A stretch of 64,000 bases of DNA from Solea solea. Lineage: Eukaryota > Chordata > Actinopteri > Pleuronectiformes > Soleidae. The notes beneath the pieces were generated by a model that saw only the letters and a list, made by a program, of their open reading frames with translations, had not been told where the DNA came from and searched no databases. A program made the position numbers and the translations under genes. Location of the stretch: assembly GCF_958295425.1 (NCBI RefSeq), contig NC_081137.1:9773738-9837737 (forward strand), read 5' to 3'. Below, in pieces: positions 1 through 11,317 of the stretch (position 1 is the stretch's first letter; each line of letters opens with the position of its first letter).

Positions 1-393
1 AAAGCTCTCGTTGGCTGGCCAATCACAACACAGTCCACGTTCTGGGGGTGTGGTTTTGGTCTGAAACAGCGCGGCTGACGAGAGCGTCAGTGAGGAGATA
101 TTTTGATCGGCTCGTTTGCAGCAATTAGGAGGTTTTTAACCATGAAAACAAGTTAATATATGTAAGTAGACCTCCATAACTAACATATATGTGTGATACA
201 AGCATTCGATGTCACCTTTAAAACCATGAAGAGCAATGAAAAACATTTCCCCATATTTTGTTTCACAGTTTATATATTAATGACACATCAATACTCCAAA
301 AAGTGATTGGTTTGGTCAAAGAGAAAAAAGTACATGTTTTGGCACGTGTGCAAAAGAGTACAAAGTACAATTGTCTACATTAGACATACATTT
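1..393. other. no recognisable feature
   Basis: AT-rich unique-looking sequence. I see no open frame, repeat unit or transposon terminus that I can support. Confidence 0.5.
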
Positions 394-603
394 GGGGCAG
401 CTGTGGCTCAGAGGTGGAGTTGGTCGTCCTCCATTCGGAAGAACGGCGGTGTGTAAATGTGGTTTGAATGATTACATGAGATTAGATTATGGGCAGGTAA
501 CCTCTGCTATCAGTTTGAATGTCTGTGTGAATGGGTGAATGTGACAAGTAGTGTAAAAGCACCTTGAGTGGTCAGAAGACTAGTAAGGCGCTATTGAAGT
601 ACA
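394..603 (+). repeat. degenerate tRNA-derived SINE
   Basis: The left end, GGGCAGCTGTGGCTCAGAGG, resembles an RNA polymerase III A box in a tRNA-like head. The right end (CTTGAGTGGTCAGAAGACTA, then GGCGCTATTGAAGTACA) resembles the tail of a SINE that is very common in fish genomes. The B-box region is eroded, so this is an old copy. No clear target duplication is visible. The family is recalled from general knowledge of fish repeats. Confidence 0.55.
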
Positions 604-1382
604 AAATGAGGGATTTTAGTTTTGTTTTTTTTCAAAATGATGCAAGTTGAAGTTTCGAAGAAGCTACTATATGCTTCAAATCACAATATTGTGGGTCTTA
701 AAACCATAAACTTTGTATTTGAATTGCGCTCCTCACTCTGAATGCTGCTTCGAGAAGCTGTGTGTGTGTTTGAAGATGGACAAGGAAAAACAAATAGCAG
801 AATAACTAAATCGTGGCTGTTACAGTGCACATCTTTGGCTGTACTTCTTGACGCCGATCTCTTCTGTACTTTATGCTTTTATAAACAAACGGATGGATTA
901 TTTAGGGGTCAAAAGAGAGTGGCAGGAGCACTAGTGGCGACAGGATTTTGATTGTGGATGGGCCTCCAGACAACTGGATAGGTTAAAATAAGCCGGGCCC
1001 AATAGTAGCCCCACGGGTGAGCCTATGAGCTGAAATCTGACTGCCAGTGAACAAGCTACTGATGTTGCTTTTTGAGCACCTTAAGAAAAAAAGATTCAGC
1101 ACAGGTCTGGTGTGCAGTGCTCTTTTCATGCTCCTCTGTGTGCAGATGTACATGTCGCCAATCACTAATGCCTGTAATGTGCTGGTATCAGTCCTCCTTG
1201 CAAATGCCAGACAGACAAAGCAGAACAATAAATGGCATTCTTTGCAGTGAGCCACTTCCTGCTAGTGCCATCTTTACAGGTGAAAACCCTCATCACAACT
1301 GCACTGATGGTGTTCTGCTGTGGGTGGTGATCTAAGAATGCCTGTAATATGGCGGGCTCAGGGCGAGCAAAGTAGTCTATGC
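604..1382. other. no recognisable feature
   Basis: Several short open frames occur here (for example 742-951 on the plus strand), but none has a recognisable domain, splice context or repeated counterpart in the window. I see nothing I can annotate. Confidence 0.4.
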
Positions 1383-2095
1383 CTTGGCTCTCTTACTCCT
1401 GCTCTTCCATCTCTTTCTCTTGCTCTTCTGTCTCTCTCTCCTGTTTTTCCATCTTTCAACTCCTGCCCTTCTGTCTCTCCCTCCTGTTCTTCAGTCTCTC
1501 TCTCCTGCTCTTCTGACTCCTCTCTTGCTCTTCCGTCTCTCTCTCTTGCTCTTCCGTCTCTCTCCTGCTCTTCTGACTTCTCTCTCTCCTGCTCTTCTGT
1601 CTCTATCTCTTGCTCTTCCGTCTCTCTCTTGCTCTTCCGTCTCGCTCTCCTGTTCTTCCGTCTCTCTCTCCTGCTCTTCTGACTTCTCTCTCTCCTGCTC
1701 TTCTGTCTCTATCTCTTGCTCTTCCGTCTCTCTCTCTTGCTCTTCGGTCTCTCTCTCCTGTCTTCCGTCTCTCTCTCCTACTCTTCTGACTCCTCTCTCT
1801 CCTGCTCTTCTGTCTCTCTCTTGCTCTTCCGTCTCTCTCTCCTGTTCTTCAGTCTCTCTCTCCTGCTCTTCTGACTCCTCTCTCTCCTGCTCTTCTGTCT
1901 CTCTCTTGCTCTTCCGTCTCTCTCTCCTGTTCTTCAGTCTCTCTCTCCTGCTCTTCTGACTCCTCTCTCTCCTGCTCTTCCGTCTCTCTCTCCTGCTCTT
2001 CCGTCTCTCTCTCTTGCTCTTCCGTCTCTCTCTCTTGCTCTTCCGTCTCTCTCTCCTGCTCTTCTGACTCCTCTCTCTCCTGCTCTTCTGACACT
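1383..2095. repeat. 21-bp polypyrimidine minisatellite
   Basis: About 0.7 kb of imperfect tandem copies of a 21-bp unit, CGTCTCTCTCTCCTGCTCTTC. Variant units carry CTTGC for CCTGC or an added GACTCC. The plus strand is almost pure pyrimidine. Because the period is a multiple of three, long open frames arise on both strands: Leu/Ser-rich on plus, and a Glu/Arg/Gln heptad-like repeat (EEQERET) on minus from 2154 to 1849. I read these frames as by-products of the repeat. There are no spacers, so it is not a CRISPR array. Confidence 0.9.
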
Positions 2096-3278
2096 CTCAC
2101 ACTGCTCCATTGGGGATGGTGGATCAACCTGGTGTAACATATAAGGATTGACACAATTTGTTAAGGTTTTGAGGAGTACCCAAATAACACGGTGTCAGAA
2201 AGCTGCATTACAATAATCAGTAATATAATGGGCAAATTATTGTTTAATAAAAACAAACATAAACCAGGTGAAAAAAAAAAACTGTAACAAATGCAATTAT
2301 CTTATTAAATCTGTACTGTTTTCAAGTAGGGTGCCCCCATACCATACTCATACCATATCATAGTTACAACCGCAAGGCCCACATTTTTCCCTGAGAAATT
2401 AGCCAAGGCCCACAAGAACATTTTACCGTAAAATATTTTAAATTGAACAGAAACATGCTACACATGCCCACACTAAAAAAATGCAGGTAATTAATGTCCA
2501 CAACAGTTTGCTGTTAAATGTATAAAAGACAAATATATTTAGTTACTTTTCACTCCATGCCACTTTTATATTAATGCGCAGCATCACATCGCCTGGCAAA
2601 TCCGAATTTGATTCAATCTAAATTATAGCTGCAAGTGTAGAGCGTTTGTGATGAATACTAGCCTAATCATTTGGTTTTATGTGAACATTGCTCTGTTGAG
2701 CTTTAGCTGTTTCGGAGTAAAAAATACTGCATAGTGCACTTACTTAAATTAAAAACATTGAAATGTTTAACTACCTAATTATAAAGACTATACTTAACTA
2801 ACTAAATGAATAAAATAAAATTACTGAAGCACTAAGATCACTTTCACTACTATAACATTATAGAAACTGCCCAGTAGAGAAACCCTGTCATGCTAGCTAG
2901 CATACACAGCTAGCTAAATTGTTAAATGGCCTACTTGTAACTACTGACTTAAGAGTTAGAGAGCACAACGAAAATAAACTACACCCAAACTTGATTCACT
3001 TGATTCAACTTGACCCAGGTAGACTGCAGTTCATCACTTCTTACCTGAAGTTCAGATTCCCCTCTACTCGCACTAACAGCGGCTGCGAGTCTCTCCTCCT
3101 CCTTCCTCCCCTTTCCCTCATCCACCTGAAAGCCACCTCCGCCATCATTACTTGCAGCTGCTTCGGATGCTGCTGCTGAAGATGAAGCTCCGCCATAGCC
3201 ACCGGCAAACATCTGTGTTATTTTAACACATTTGGCAGCATCTGTCTGAAGGGCTAGTCTCTTTTTAGCTCTAATTTT
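2096..3278. other. AT-rich stretch, nothing recognised
   Basis: Low-GC sequence with short A runs (near 2270). No transposon end, tandem array or convincing coding frame was found. Confidence 0.45.
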
Positions 3279-3930
3279 TTGTATGCCCGATGGCCAGTCC
3301 AGCGGTGGCTGGAAATGACAGTCACAGAATCTCGTGACCCATGTGTAGCTCAGACAGCTCCTACTCTGGCGACTGGGAGAAAATGGACCGTAAGCGCAGC
3401 TATACAGCAGGCAAAGGCAGACCTAAGGCACCACAACATTGTTGGCCTTGTGCAACAGGGGAGAGGAGGCTTTGGCCTTGGAGAGATCAGACCATCTTGG
3501 CACAAAGCAGCACCATCCCAGCACAGAAGCCTGGTCATTGAAGAGGTGCGCAGCAAGGTACACAAAGGCTGTTGCTCAAGCTAAACAGGGGCAGTGGTTG
3601 AGATGGGAGGGATTTGACAGAAGGAAGTTCTCTTGGAAGGAACTGTAAACATTTAAAATCAGCTTCATCTTGCGGGCAACATATGATGTCCTGCCATCTC
3701 CCAGTAACCTTAAACAATGGTACAGAGAAGACCTAACATGTCTACTCTGTCCATCTCCAGCAAACCCCAAGCACATCTTGGTTGGTCACAAGACCAGCCT
3801 GACTCAAGACTGTTACACCTGGCAGCACAACCAAGAGCGGAAGTGTCTTGCAGCTATGCTGGAGACCAGACCAACAACCATTAAAACAGCACTAGTAATT
3901 TTCCACTCTGCAGCCTCACAGCAACAGTGA
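3279..3930 (+). pseudogene. LINE ORF2 C-terminal (zinc-knuckle) relic
   Basis: Three overlapping plus-strand frames together resemble the C-terminal end of a non-LTR retrotransposon polyprotein. Frame one (3279-3584) holds a stretch like AAIQQAKADLRHHNIVGLVQ. Frame two (around 3540-3648) holds AVAQAKQGQWLRWEG. Frame three (3670-3930) holds RATYDVLPSPSNLKQWY, then CLLCPSPANPKHIL, a knuckle of the type found after the reverse transcriptase, then a histidine-rich tail. Frame changes show that it is a dead copy. The reverse transcriptase itself is absent, so it is a short 3' remnant. The match is to a family I recall from fish and invertebrate genomes; the clade is uncertain. Confidence 0.55.
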
Positions 3931-4394
3931 ACCTCTGTAGTTCTGGATGTAGCTGTATGTTATCTTCTCCTTCACCTCTGTGACACAATAACCATCAGAT
4001 CTCTTGTTGAAGTAATTTTAGTACCTTGAATAGAAATATGTTATTTTAGGACTATTCAGTGACATTTGAACAACTTTTTACTGAAAAAAAATAGTGTTTA
4101 TTTTGTGCAGTCAATACTATTATAGCCTACTAAATGTACCCGGCGTTTGCTGCACAATTGGCAGTAGGATTATATTTTACAGTAATCACATAATTAAAAA
4201 ACAATAATGTGCATTCTCTGCCAGTGTTTACCAAGTTAAATTTTCTTGCCTAATGTAACCAGTGTCTTGAAGTGAGTACAACTGATAGTTAATTTAGTCA
4301 ACTTAAAGCTGGGTTAGTATCAGAAGCTCTAGGCATGACTATCGAGCCTGAAATAGTAAAAGGTCAGCAGTGAACACACATCACAAAACAGGTA
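3931..4394. other. no recognisable feature
   Basis: AT-rich spacer between the LINE remnant and the SINE pair. Nothing recognised. Confidence 0.4.
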
Positions 4395-4408
4395 AGTTTG
4401 AAATATGT

Positions 4409-4793
4409 CAGTCAGTCAGTCATCATCTACCGCTTTATCCTCAACCAGAGGGTCGCGGGGGGTGCTGTGCCAATCTCAGCTACATCGGGCGATAGGCGGG
4501 GTACACCGTGGACAGTTCGCCAGTCCATCGCAGGGCCACACACAGATAGAGACAAACAACCATTCACTCTCACACTCACTCCTATGGTCAATTTAGGGTG
4601 TCCAATTGACCTAATCCCCACATTGCATGTTTTTGGACTGTGGGAGGAAGCCGAAGAACCCGGAGAGAACCCACGCACACACAGGGAGAACATGCAAACT
4701 CCATGCAGAAAGGCCCTTGTTCCAACCGGGGCTCGAACCCGGGTCTTCTCGCTGCAAGGCGAGAGTGCTAACCACTACACCACCGTGTGGCCC
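4409..4793 (-). mobile_element. tRNA-headed SINE (V-SINE-like), first of a pair
   Basis: Read on the minus strand, the element starts at 4793 with a tRNA-like head. It has an A box (GTGGTGTAGTGGTTAGCACT) and a B box (GGTTCGAGCCCC). A conserved body follows that contains TGGAGTTTGCATGTTCTCCC and TTCCTCCCACAGTCCAAAAA, and then a 3' tail rich in TGAC/GATG. A 14-bp direct repeat, AGTTTGAAATATGT, lies on both sides (4395-4408 and 4794-4807), which is a target-site duplication. Diagnostic bases (TTTAGGGTGTCCAATT, CCTAATCCCC) match the copy at 49.4 kb rather than its neighbour. Open frames across it are incidental. Confidence 0.85.
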
Positions 4794-4807
4794 AGTTTGA
4801 AATATGT

Positions 4808-5186
4808 CAGTCATCATCATCTACCGCTTTATCCTCAACCAGAGGGTCGCGGGGGGTGCTGTGCCAATCTCAGCTACATCGGGCGATAGGCGGGGTACAC
4901 CCTGGACAGTTCGCCAGTCCATCGCAGGGCCACACACAGATAGAGACAAACAATCATTCACTCTCACACTCACTCCTATGGTCAATTTGGAGTGTCCAAT
5001 TTACCTATCCCCACATTGCATGTTTTTAGACTGTGGGAGGAAGCCGGAGTACCCGGAGAGAACCCACGCACACACGGGGAGAACATGCAAACTCCATGCA
5101 GAAAGGCCCTTGTTCCAACCGGGGCTCGAACCCGGGTCTTCTCTCTGCAAGGCGAGAGTGCTAACCACTACACCACCGTGTGGCCC
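4808..5186 (-). mobile_element. tRNA-headed SINE, second of a pair, same target site
   Basis: Same structure and orientation as the preceding SINE, with A and B boxes near 5165 and 5125 on the minus strand. Flanking copies of AGTTTGAAATATGT at 4794-4807 and 5187-5200 form its target duplication, so the middle copy is shared with the first SINE. Diagnostic bases (TTTGGAGTGTCCAATTTACC, CCTATCCCC) match the 50.1 kb copy. It therefore looks like a separate insertion of another subfamily into the duplicated site of the first, not a tandem duplication. Confidence 0.85.
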
Positions 5187-5200
5187 AGTTTGAAATATGT

Positions 5201-6059
5201 ATTGTACAAAATTATTAACAATGATTTACACTCCCTGCCTATCTAAGCCGGCTTCCTAAGTGCACAGGCGCACAATAATGGGCTTAAGATAAGTCATTTC
5301 AAACAAAAAAAGAAAAATTGCTGCCTTTGGAGTTCGTGGAAGATCTTGATGTTTGTGTGCGTGTGTTTCTTGGAGTATGTATGTTCTTTTCTTACTACAA
5401 GGGTAGGTTTATGTATGATCTTATCTGTATCTCAGGTGAGGGAGTGGAATGATCATCCAAAAAAGACAATCGGAGCTATCTTGAGGAGCTTGAGGAAATT
5501 TGTACGGCTCGCCTCTCTCTCTCACAGCTTCCAACCAGTCCTCAATGCTCTCTGGCAATGTCTCCACCGGAAGAAAGGAAAAGGTGACTGCTCATAGAAA
5601 ATTCCTAGGGGTGTATACGCCACCCTCTGGTGGAGTAAAGGTTACACTAAACCAAACCAAAGCACCATATCAACCAGGTGAAATTCTGAAATTAACTCTG
5701 ATGCAACACCAGCTAGTTAAGTTAGCAAGTACTTGCTAATCCAGAAGGAAGAAGCCAAGCTCGTCTTGAAGCACACATCTAGCACATCTTTCCAAACAAA
5801 TTCTGTGTCATTGCAATTTTGTAGTAGTTTAGGCGTAGTGTGGGAAGATTTAGATAAGTTACTAATGGGTAGGCCTATGGTATTAAAGTTAATTTTGAAA
5901 ATCTGCAGTAAATAGATTCTTTGCTTTAGAGTTGTTTTGTTTATTTAAGATAAATCACAATTGTAATAATTTTTGGGACAAGTTGTTCATCTTTAAGTTA
6001 AATTAAAAAGGTAGCCAGTAGTAGGACAGTGAAGCTAGGTTGTTTAAATACCGGAAAAA
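5201..6059. other. no recognisable feature
   Basis: Contains short open frames (5346-5597, 5500-5739) with no motif I recognise. No tandem or inverted repeat was seen. Confidence 0.4.
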
Positions 6060-6206
6060 CTCAGAGACAGTCCTGGATGACCTGTAACTTCCTACTTTTA
6101 AACTCAGAAAAAAACGGAGGTAATAATACTCTGCCCTAAATGCCTTAGAGAAAAACTTTCCGACCATATTGTCACTTTAAATGACATTTAAATGACATTA
6201 CCATGG
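6060..6206 (+). repeat. L2-type LINE fragment
   Basis: About 147 bp (from TCAGAGACAGTCCTGGATGA to the segment ending ACATTACCATGG) closely matches part of the ORF2 of the two larger L2 copies in this window, near 38,515-38,650 and 60,470-60,610. It corresponds to the region just after the reverse-transcriptase YADD box. Small insertions and a duplicated ATGACATTTAA break the frame. It is an isolated fragment. Confidence 0.75.
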
Positions 6207-6765
6207 ACACACCAATAACGCACAAAGAGTGTCCTCATGGGAATTCTGAAGAAATGTATTTTCTGCACACGTGGTGACAAGCAACGAAACCCTTTTTTGT
6301 AACCCAGTGTAATAATACCTGTCCAATGTGCCTTATATCACCACGTTATAAACTTGTGCAATAGGACGTTGTGCAATAACACAAGCAGTTTAATACCTTA
6401 GCACTTTAGCACTTCACTGTCCCGATTTTAAATAAATCTGAACCTTTGACGTTAGCCCCCCCCCTACACACGCACACACAGAGCGGACAGGCGAGCAGAG
6501 ACGCTGCAGGGGACCGAACCTGATGACGTGAAGGTAACGCCTTAGCTTAACTAAGAAACTAAAAGTATACATTTAAAAGCGATATTTCCACCTGCACTGT
6601 CGAGTCATTTAACAAATACACAGCACTCTTAGTCAATAACGAATTGTTGCGGACATGAAAGCTACGTTTCACTAACGCTTAGCTAACGTAACGCTTAGCT
6701 ATAGTTTAATTAACGTAACATTTAACTAACGTAACGTTTCTGCAACAAGAAAGAAAGAAAGTAAG
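6207..6765. other. spacer with short TAACGTAACG motif cluster
   Basis: Between 6672 and 6738 the motif TAACGTAACG(T/C)TTA recurs about four times in a degenerate form. The rest shows nothing recognisable. Confidence 0.4.
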
Positions 6766-7530
6766 ATGGCGCGGGTGAGTCCAGACGCCGTCGCGACTGC
6801 TCACCTGAGACTGTGCTTTCTATATGTTATTTATGCGACTTTCACCTTTTGTCTTGTGTTAACGTCTCCCGCAACGATAGTCTATGACCGCAGCTTACTT
6901 CTGAGTGTTGCACCATCATCCCTGTTCCAAAGAAGCCCAGCCCTACCTGCAACAATGATTATTGCCCAGTAGCACTCACCTCCGTGGTGATGAAGTGCTT
7001 TGAAAGACTGATCAAGGACTTCATCTGCGCTTCACTGCCCAGCTCACTTGACCCTCTTCAGTTCGCCTATCGCCCTAATAGGAGCACTGATGATGCCATC
7101 ACCCACGTCCTCCACTTCGACTTCACCAACCTGGACAGCGGAAAGGGGAACTATGTGCGGCTGCTGTTCATCGACTACAGCTCCGCATTCAACACCATAG
7201 TTCCCCACAGACTGGTGTCAAAGCTCAAGGACCTGGGGCTGAACTCCTCACTCTGCTTCTGGGTCCAGAGCTTCCTGACGGACAGACCACAGGTGGTGAG
7301 GATAGGGAACCACACCTCCAGCCCACGCACTCTCAGCACCGGAGCCCCCCAAGGCTGCGTCCTGAGCCCTCTGCTCTACTCTCTCTACACCCATGACTGC
7401 AGAGCCACTCACCCCTCCAACATCATCGTGAAATTTGCGGACGACACGGTGGTGGTTGGCCTGATCTCGAACAACAGGGAGACGGCCTATGAAAAGTTTA
7501 ACAAAGACAAAACAGAAAAGGTAATTTTTA
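6766..7530 (+). pseudogene. Rex1/CR1-like LINE reverse transcriptase, internally deleted
   Basis: A frame beginning ATGGCGCGGGTG at 6766 runs for 68 codons. A second frame (6984-7595) is clearly a non-LTR reverse transcriptase: [30 protein letters not shown] (first catalytic Asp region), [15 protein letters not shown] and [10 protein letters not shown] (FADD box). Similarity stops about ten residues after the FADD box, near 7500. The thumb, the C-terminus and the endonuclease domain expected upstream are all absent. The first frame is probably the 5' end of an element joined to its RT by an internal deletion. The clade is inferred from the motif style of jockey-superfamily fish elements. Confidence 0.7.
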
Positions 7531-7681
7531 TTATATATAATTGTTATTGTAGTTTTTCAGGAGCATTAAATGTGTTAAGTACCTCAGCTGTATAGAATAT
7601 AGAACTTTATTAAATGTATCTGATTACTGTAAACTCTTTTCACTGCATGACTTTGCTGCTAGAAAGTCCAGTTGCTATAAC

Positions 7682-8595
7682 CATGGATGTATTATAAAAT
7701 CTGGATAGAGCACCGCCCTTTTGGCTCCGTTCATTCCTATGGAGTTGCTCACCCAGCGCATAATTTTATGCCAAAAAAAGTTTCTGACTTCCGCGTTTAT
7801 TTACGGGTTGTGGGGCCCATAGAGGATGCGCAGTAGTGTTACTCCCACAATGCCTCTCGGCTATGTGAATGAGCCGTCCACGTTATCCACTTGCTCAGCG
7901 CATCCATGAACTGCGACTTTTTCACATTTAACAGTAACTTTATGAACAGATAGTGACAATAAGACAAGACAAGCAGCCTCCCCGGGAATCAGTGCATCAC
8001 ACGGTCACAGCTCCACAGTCCACACCGCATCAGTGTCACGATGTCCGGGACTGAACACATTGATAAAGTGCAGCATGTCAGTCTCCTCTCCTCAATGAAT
8101 CCACACAGCAGCTTGTTAATACATCGATAATAAGTTTGAAAATAAATGCTAATGAGCGACGAATAAATAACTAAAACCTGCTTTGTCGCAAAAAAAAATG
8201 CAAACTAAAAAGCCCTCATTGACTTAATTTATTCACATTTCTCATAAAGCTTTCATGTCGTACGGTTCACTGACAGTAGCGCCGTTCCCGAGACGCCACA
8301 TGACCGTACACAGCTGTGACGTCACTCTGGGAAGTAAGATTGTCTGGGCCTTTTATGGCCTTTAGGAAGATTTTTCAAATATGAAACTCCATGAATCAAA
8401 AATATAAAAAGATCTATAAAAAAAGCCTGTGTCCATGTCTCGAGGTGTCCTGTGGCCACTTTTACAGGCGTCTCTTTTACTATGGTGGTCAATGGGAAAA
8501 TTGCTTTTTGGGCCCCATGAGTATTGTTGTTGCAGTACCCAGTGTGGCCACCATGACAAAATTGTCTTCAAGGCAGATTTTATAATACATCCATG
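7682..8595. mobile_element. nonautonomous DNA transposon, 914 bp, hAT-like ends
   Basis: Perfect terminal inverted repeats begin CATGGATGTATTATAAAATC at 7682 and are mirrored at 8574-8595. The flanking 8-mers GCTATAAC (7674-7681) and GCTGTAGC (8596-8603) agree at six of eight bases. This fits an aged 8-bp target duplication, as hAT elements make. No transposase frame lies inside, and the internal frames are short and unlike known proteins. Superfamily assignment is inference. The inverted repeat is directly visible. Confidence 0.7.
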
Positions 8596-8985
8596 GCTGT
8601 AGCATTTAGCTGTTAGCTTTGTTTGTTGTTAGCTATGTTAGCTCCATGATGCTGTATACAAACTAAGTTATAAAACAGACCACTCGTTTAGTGATATTGT
8701 CGCTACTCACACTAGTGGTGGTGTGTTTTTTAGCGTGCTGATGAGCCATGTTTAGATATCATGTCAACGTGCCCTTGAGCAGCGGCACTTCAGTGGTGAC
8801 ACAGTAAAAATGTCACCCACAAGTGTCGGCAGTGAGCTTTCCCGCTATGTGTTTCCAACTGAGCTGCTACGCTTACCTTTAGATCATTAACATCTATAAA
8901 GTATGAACAAGTATGGCATTCAACTATGTTAACACTATTTATCTTCCATTTCTTTAGGTGGTAGCTTATAGGCTGGCAATGTAAG

Positions 8986-10180
8986 TTGTGCCCTTTTTCA
9001 ATTTCATCAAAAGGGGCACTGCTCAAACATTATCGAGTGAGGCATGGTACCTTTGCTCGTGGATATTCAGTACCCTGTCTTTATTTAAACTGTCCATGCT
9101 CCTTTAAGACATGGGGTGGCTTGCACACACACTTGTATAGATCCCACAGTTTGCAGGAAAATGAAGATAGATAGATAGATACTTTATTCATCTCACAGAG
9201 AAATTCACAGTTCAGCAGCTCCAGAATATGTTACACGATAGAAACATAAGAGGCATGCAAGTCTATGTACAGTCTAAATATAAACTGAAACATATGTATA
9301 AAAAGGAAAAAAGAAAAAATATATAAAAAATATAAAGACGTTAAAAAGAAGAGTGTGAAGTTCTTTCAAATGTAAAATTTGTCATTCATTTTATCCAACC
9401 ACAAAAGACTATTTTCAACATATTTATTCCCACTTGAAAAGTCATGAAACTGTAGAATGTGCTTTTGATGGATGTGATTTGAAGACAAACATATATGGGA
9501 CTTATGCGACACATAGAAGTAGAAATCACAAATCCAGATTTTACGTCTGATGTCATTTCAAATCATCCAGTTTTAACTGGGAGGGAAACCAGCTTTCCAG
9601 AGTTGGAATCACATGATTATGTGGACATAGATACCACCTTAGACTTGGGTTGTGAAAATGATGCTTCAGGTGAAATTGTGAAAAATATTGGTTCTCTCTT
9701 GTTAAAATTGGAAAGTATCTATAACGTCACTGGCAAATGCATTGATGACTTGGTGGAACAGCTTCACTTTATCTGCTTTATCAACTCAGTATATCCCAAA
9801 GTTAGTTAGGGATATTTTTACAAAAAATGATTGTGCTGTTGATGAAGCTATTGTCAGTGAATTGGTAGACAAACTGTGTCAATCTAATCCTTTTAGTGCA
9901 GCTGTCGGTCCTGTTCAGTATTTCACTTGTTCTCTACATCGATGATTTTGAAATCTGCAATCCTCTTGGAACTTCTAAAAAAAACCATAAAGTCACAGCT
10001 TGTGACTGGGTACTTGCTGATGTACCATCTGAATTGAGATCACAGCTAACATCAATACATTTGGCCCTCCTTTGTAAAGCAAATGATGTAAAAAGGTTTG
10101 GCTATGAAACTGTTCTGGAGCCTCTTTTGAAAGACCTCACAATATTGGAAAAGGAAGGAATTTTTGTGGTATTTATTTAA
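8986..10180 (+). pseudogene. EnSpm/CACTA-like transposase relic (copy 1), C2H2 N-terminus
   Basis: The frame at 8986-9174 encodes two C2H2-like fingers; the second reads PCLYLNCPCSFKTWGGLHTH. After a non-coding insert (9163-9365) the protein resumes with an acidic region (about 9495-9800), shifts frame at 9800 (VRDIFTKNDCAVDEAIVSEL), and then reaches a transposase block at 9930-10170. That block contains DDFEICNPLGTSKKNHKV and GYETVLEPLLKDLTILEKEG. The same motifs occur in the minus-strand relic at 10.8-14.3 kb and in the 54-62 kb relic. The segment before the DDF block is missing, and the C-terminal half is absent after 10170. It is a dead, internally deleted copy. Confidence 0.7.
9163..9365 (-). 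repeat. (GATA)n with LINE 3' tail, inserted in transposase
   Basis: GATAGATAGATAGATACTTT followed by ATTCATCTCACAGAGAAATT is the reverse complement of a common fish LINE/SINE 3' tail that ends in AATAAAGTATCTATC. It interrupts the transposase reading frame, so it inserted after that frame existed. The 5' limit (about 9365) is approximate. Confidence 0.5.
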
Positions 10181-10382
10181 ATTGTATCTCCCAAATATAT
10201 AGTTGCTTTATTCATGATTACACTGTCTCATTCATATTTCTCTTTTGTATAAGTTCACTAATCATTTTAGATATTTATCTATCCTAATCAAGAGAGGTCC
10301 TCCATTTCCTGACTGTCACTGTTCATTTCTTTCTTACTTGCAAACTTCTCATTATTCCTCCTTCCACTACAGCAAAAACTGG

Positions 10383-10540
10383 AGTGTTGAATTAACTCCC
10401 ACAGAGTTGATTTTAACACTTTTTCAGGGTTTATATAGCTCCACACTCTACAGAGTTAAATTAATTTTCAAAATAGTTAATTAATAACATTTGTGTCAGA
10501 GTTACTTTTTTAACTCACTAAACTGGGTTAAATTAACACT
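10383..10540. repeat. possible MITE with GTGTTRAWTTAAC ends
   Basis: GAGTGTTGAATTAACTCC near 10383 and GGTTAAATTAACACTACAT near 10527 form an imperfect inverted pair. Several internal AGAGTTA words repeat. The stretch lies between the two convergent EnSpm-like relics. I cannot set exact ends or a target duplication. Confidence 0.3.
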
Positions 10541-11317
10541 ACATAGTGTGAATCATAATAATAAAAACTTTATAATATAACAATTAAAATGACAGAATAA
10601 TTAATTCCAAGAAACATTACATTTTCAAAAACACCATGTATTTTAAGGCCTTTTTTTCCCCCATCCAGTCAATTAAAACATAATAAACGAAGGTAATATG
10701 TATAAACTTTCATCTGCAGCACCATATGAGCTTTGAATATCAAATGGTTTGTGACATTTTAGTTCAGTTTTTTTTATGTCACACCTTTCTTCAGTCAGTA
10801 ATACTTTGAAGACATGGTGATGTTCATGATGATTTTGACAACATCATTTCAAGCATTTCACTGTTGACCACATTTTCATCTATTACAGAAAATGATTTAA
10901 TTGGCCCATATTCCTTCTGTTTAAGAGTGAAGGTTTCCCAGTGATAAGCAATGGCCATTTGATGCCTTTTAGCTAGTGATTTGGTTATGTTTTTGAAATT
11001 TTTGATAATCTTTAAACAACTTATGCTTAGCCTCAAACCTCATACTCCAGACATACAACAAATGACCAATTTTCCTAATAGAGGATGGATAATGGATCAT
11101 AAAATGATGTTTTGGTGTCAGGTTTCTGTGTGGATACAAGCACTTAAATAGTTTGTGGTGGTGAACAATCAAATTCTTTAAATATACATACCCGGAGTGA
11201 GAGAAGGTGAAAACTATGTTCATTATTTGAAGTAACAAAAGTAACAAAGTCCAGTGTCTGTTCTCTGCAGGAATAATGTCACCAAACAAAAGTGGGATGT
11301 TTTTCACGAGACAGAAT

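Noticed and set aside
742..951. 69-codon plus-strand frame
   Set aside because: No motif, no splice context and no second copy; length is within chance expectation.
1383..2095. Regular repeat array resembling a CRISPR
   Set aside because: Units are contiguous with no unique spacers, in a vertebrate-type genome; it is a minisatellite.
4398..5246. Long overlapping open frames on both strands (up to 163 codons)
   Set aside because: They coincide with the two SINEs and recur wherever the SINE does (50.1-50.6 kb), so they are non-coding by-products.
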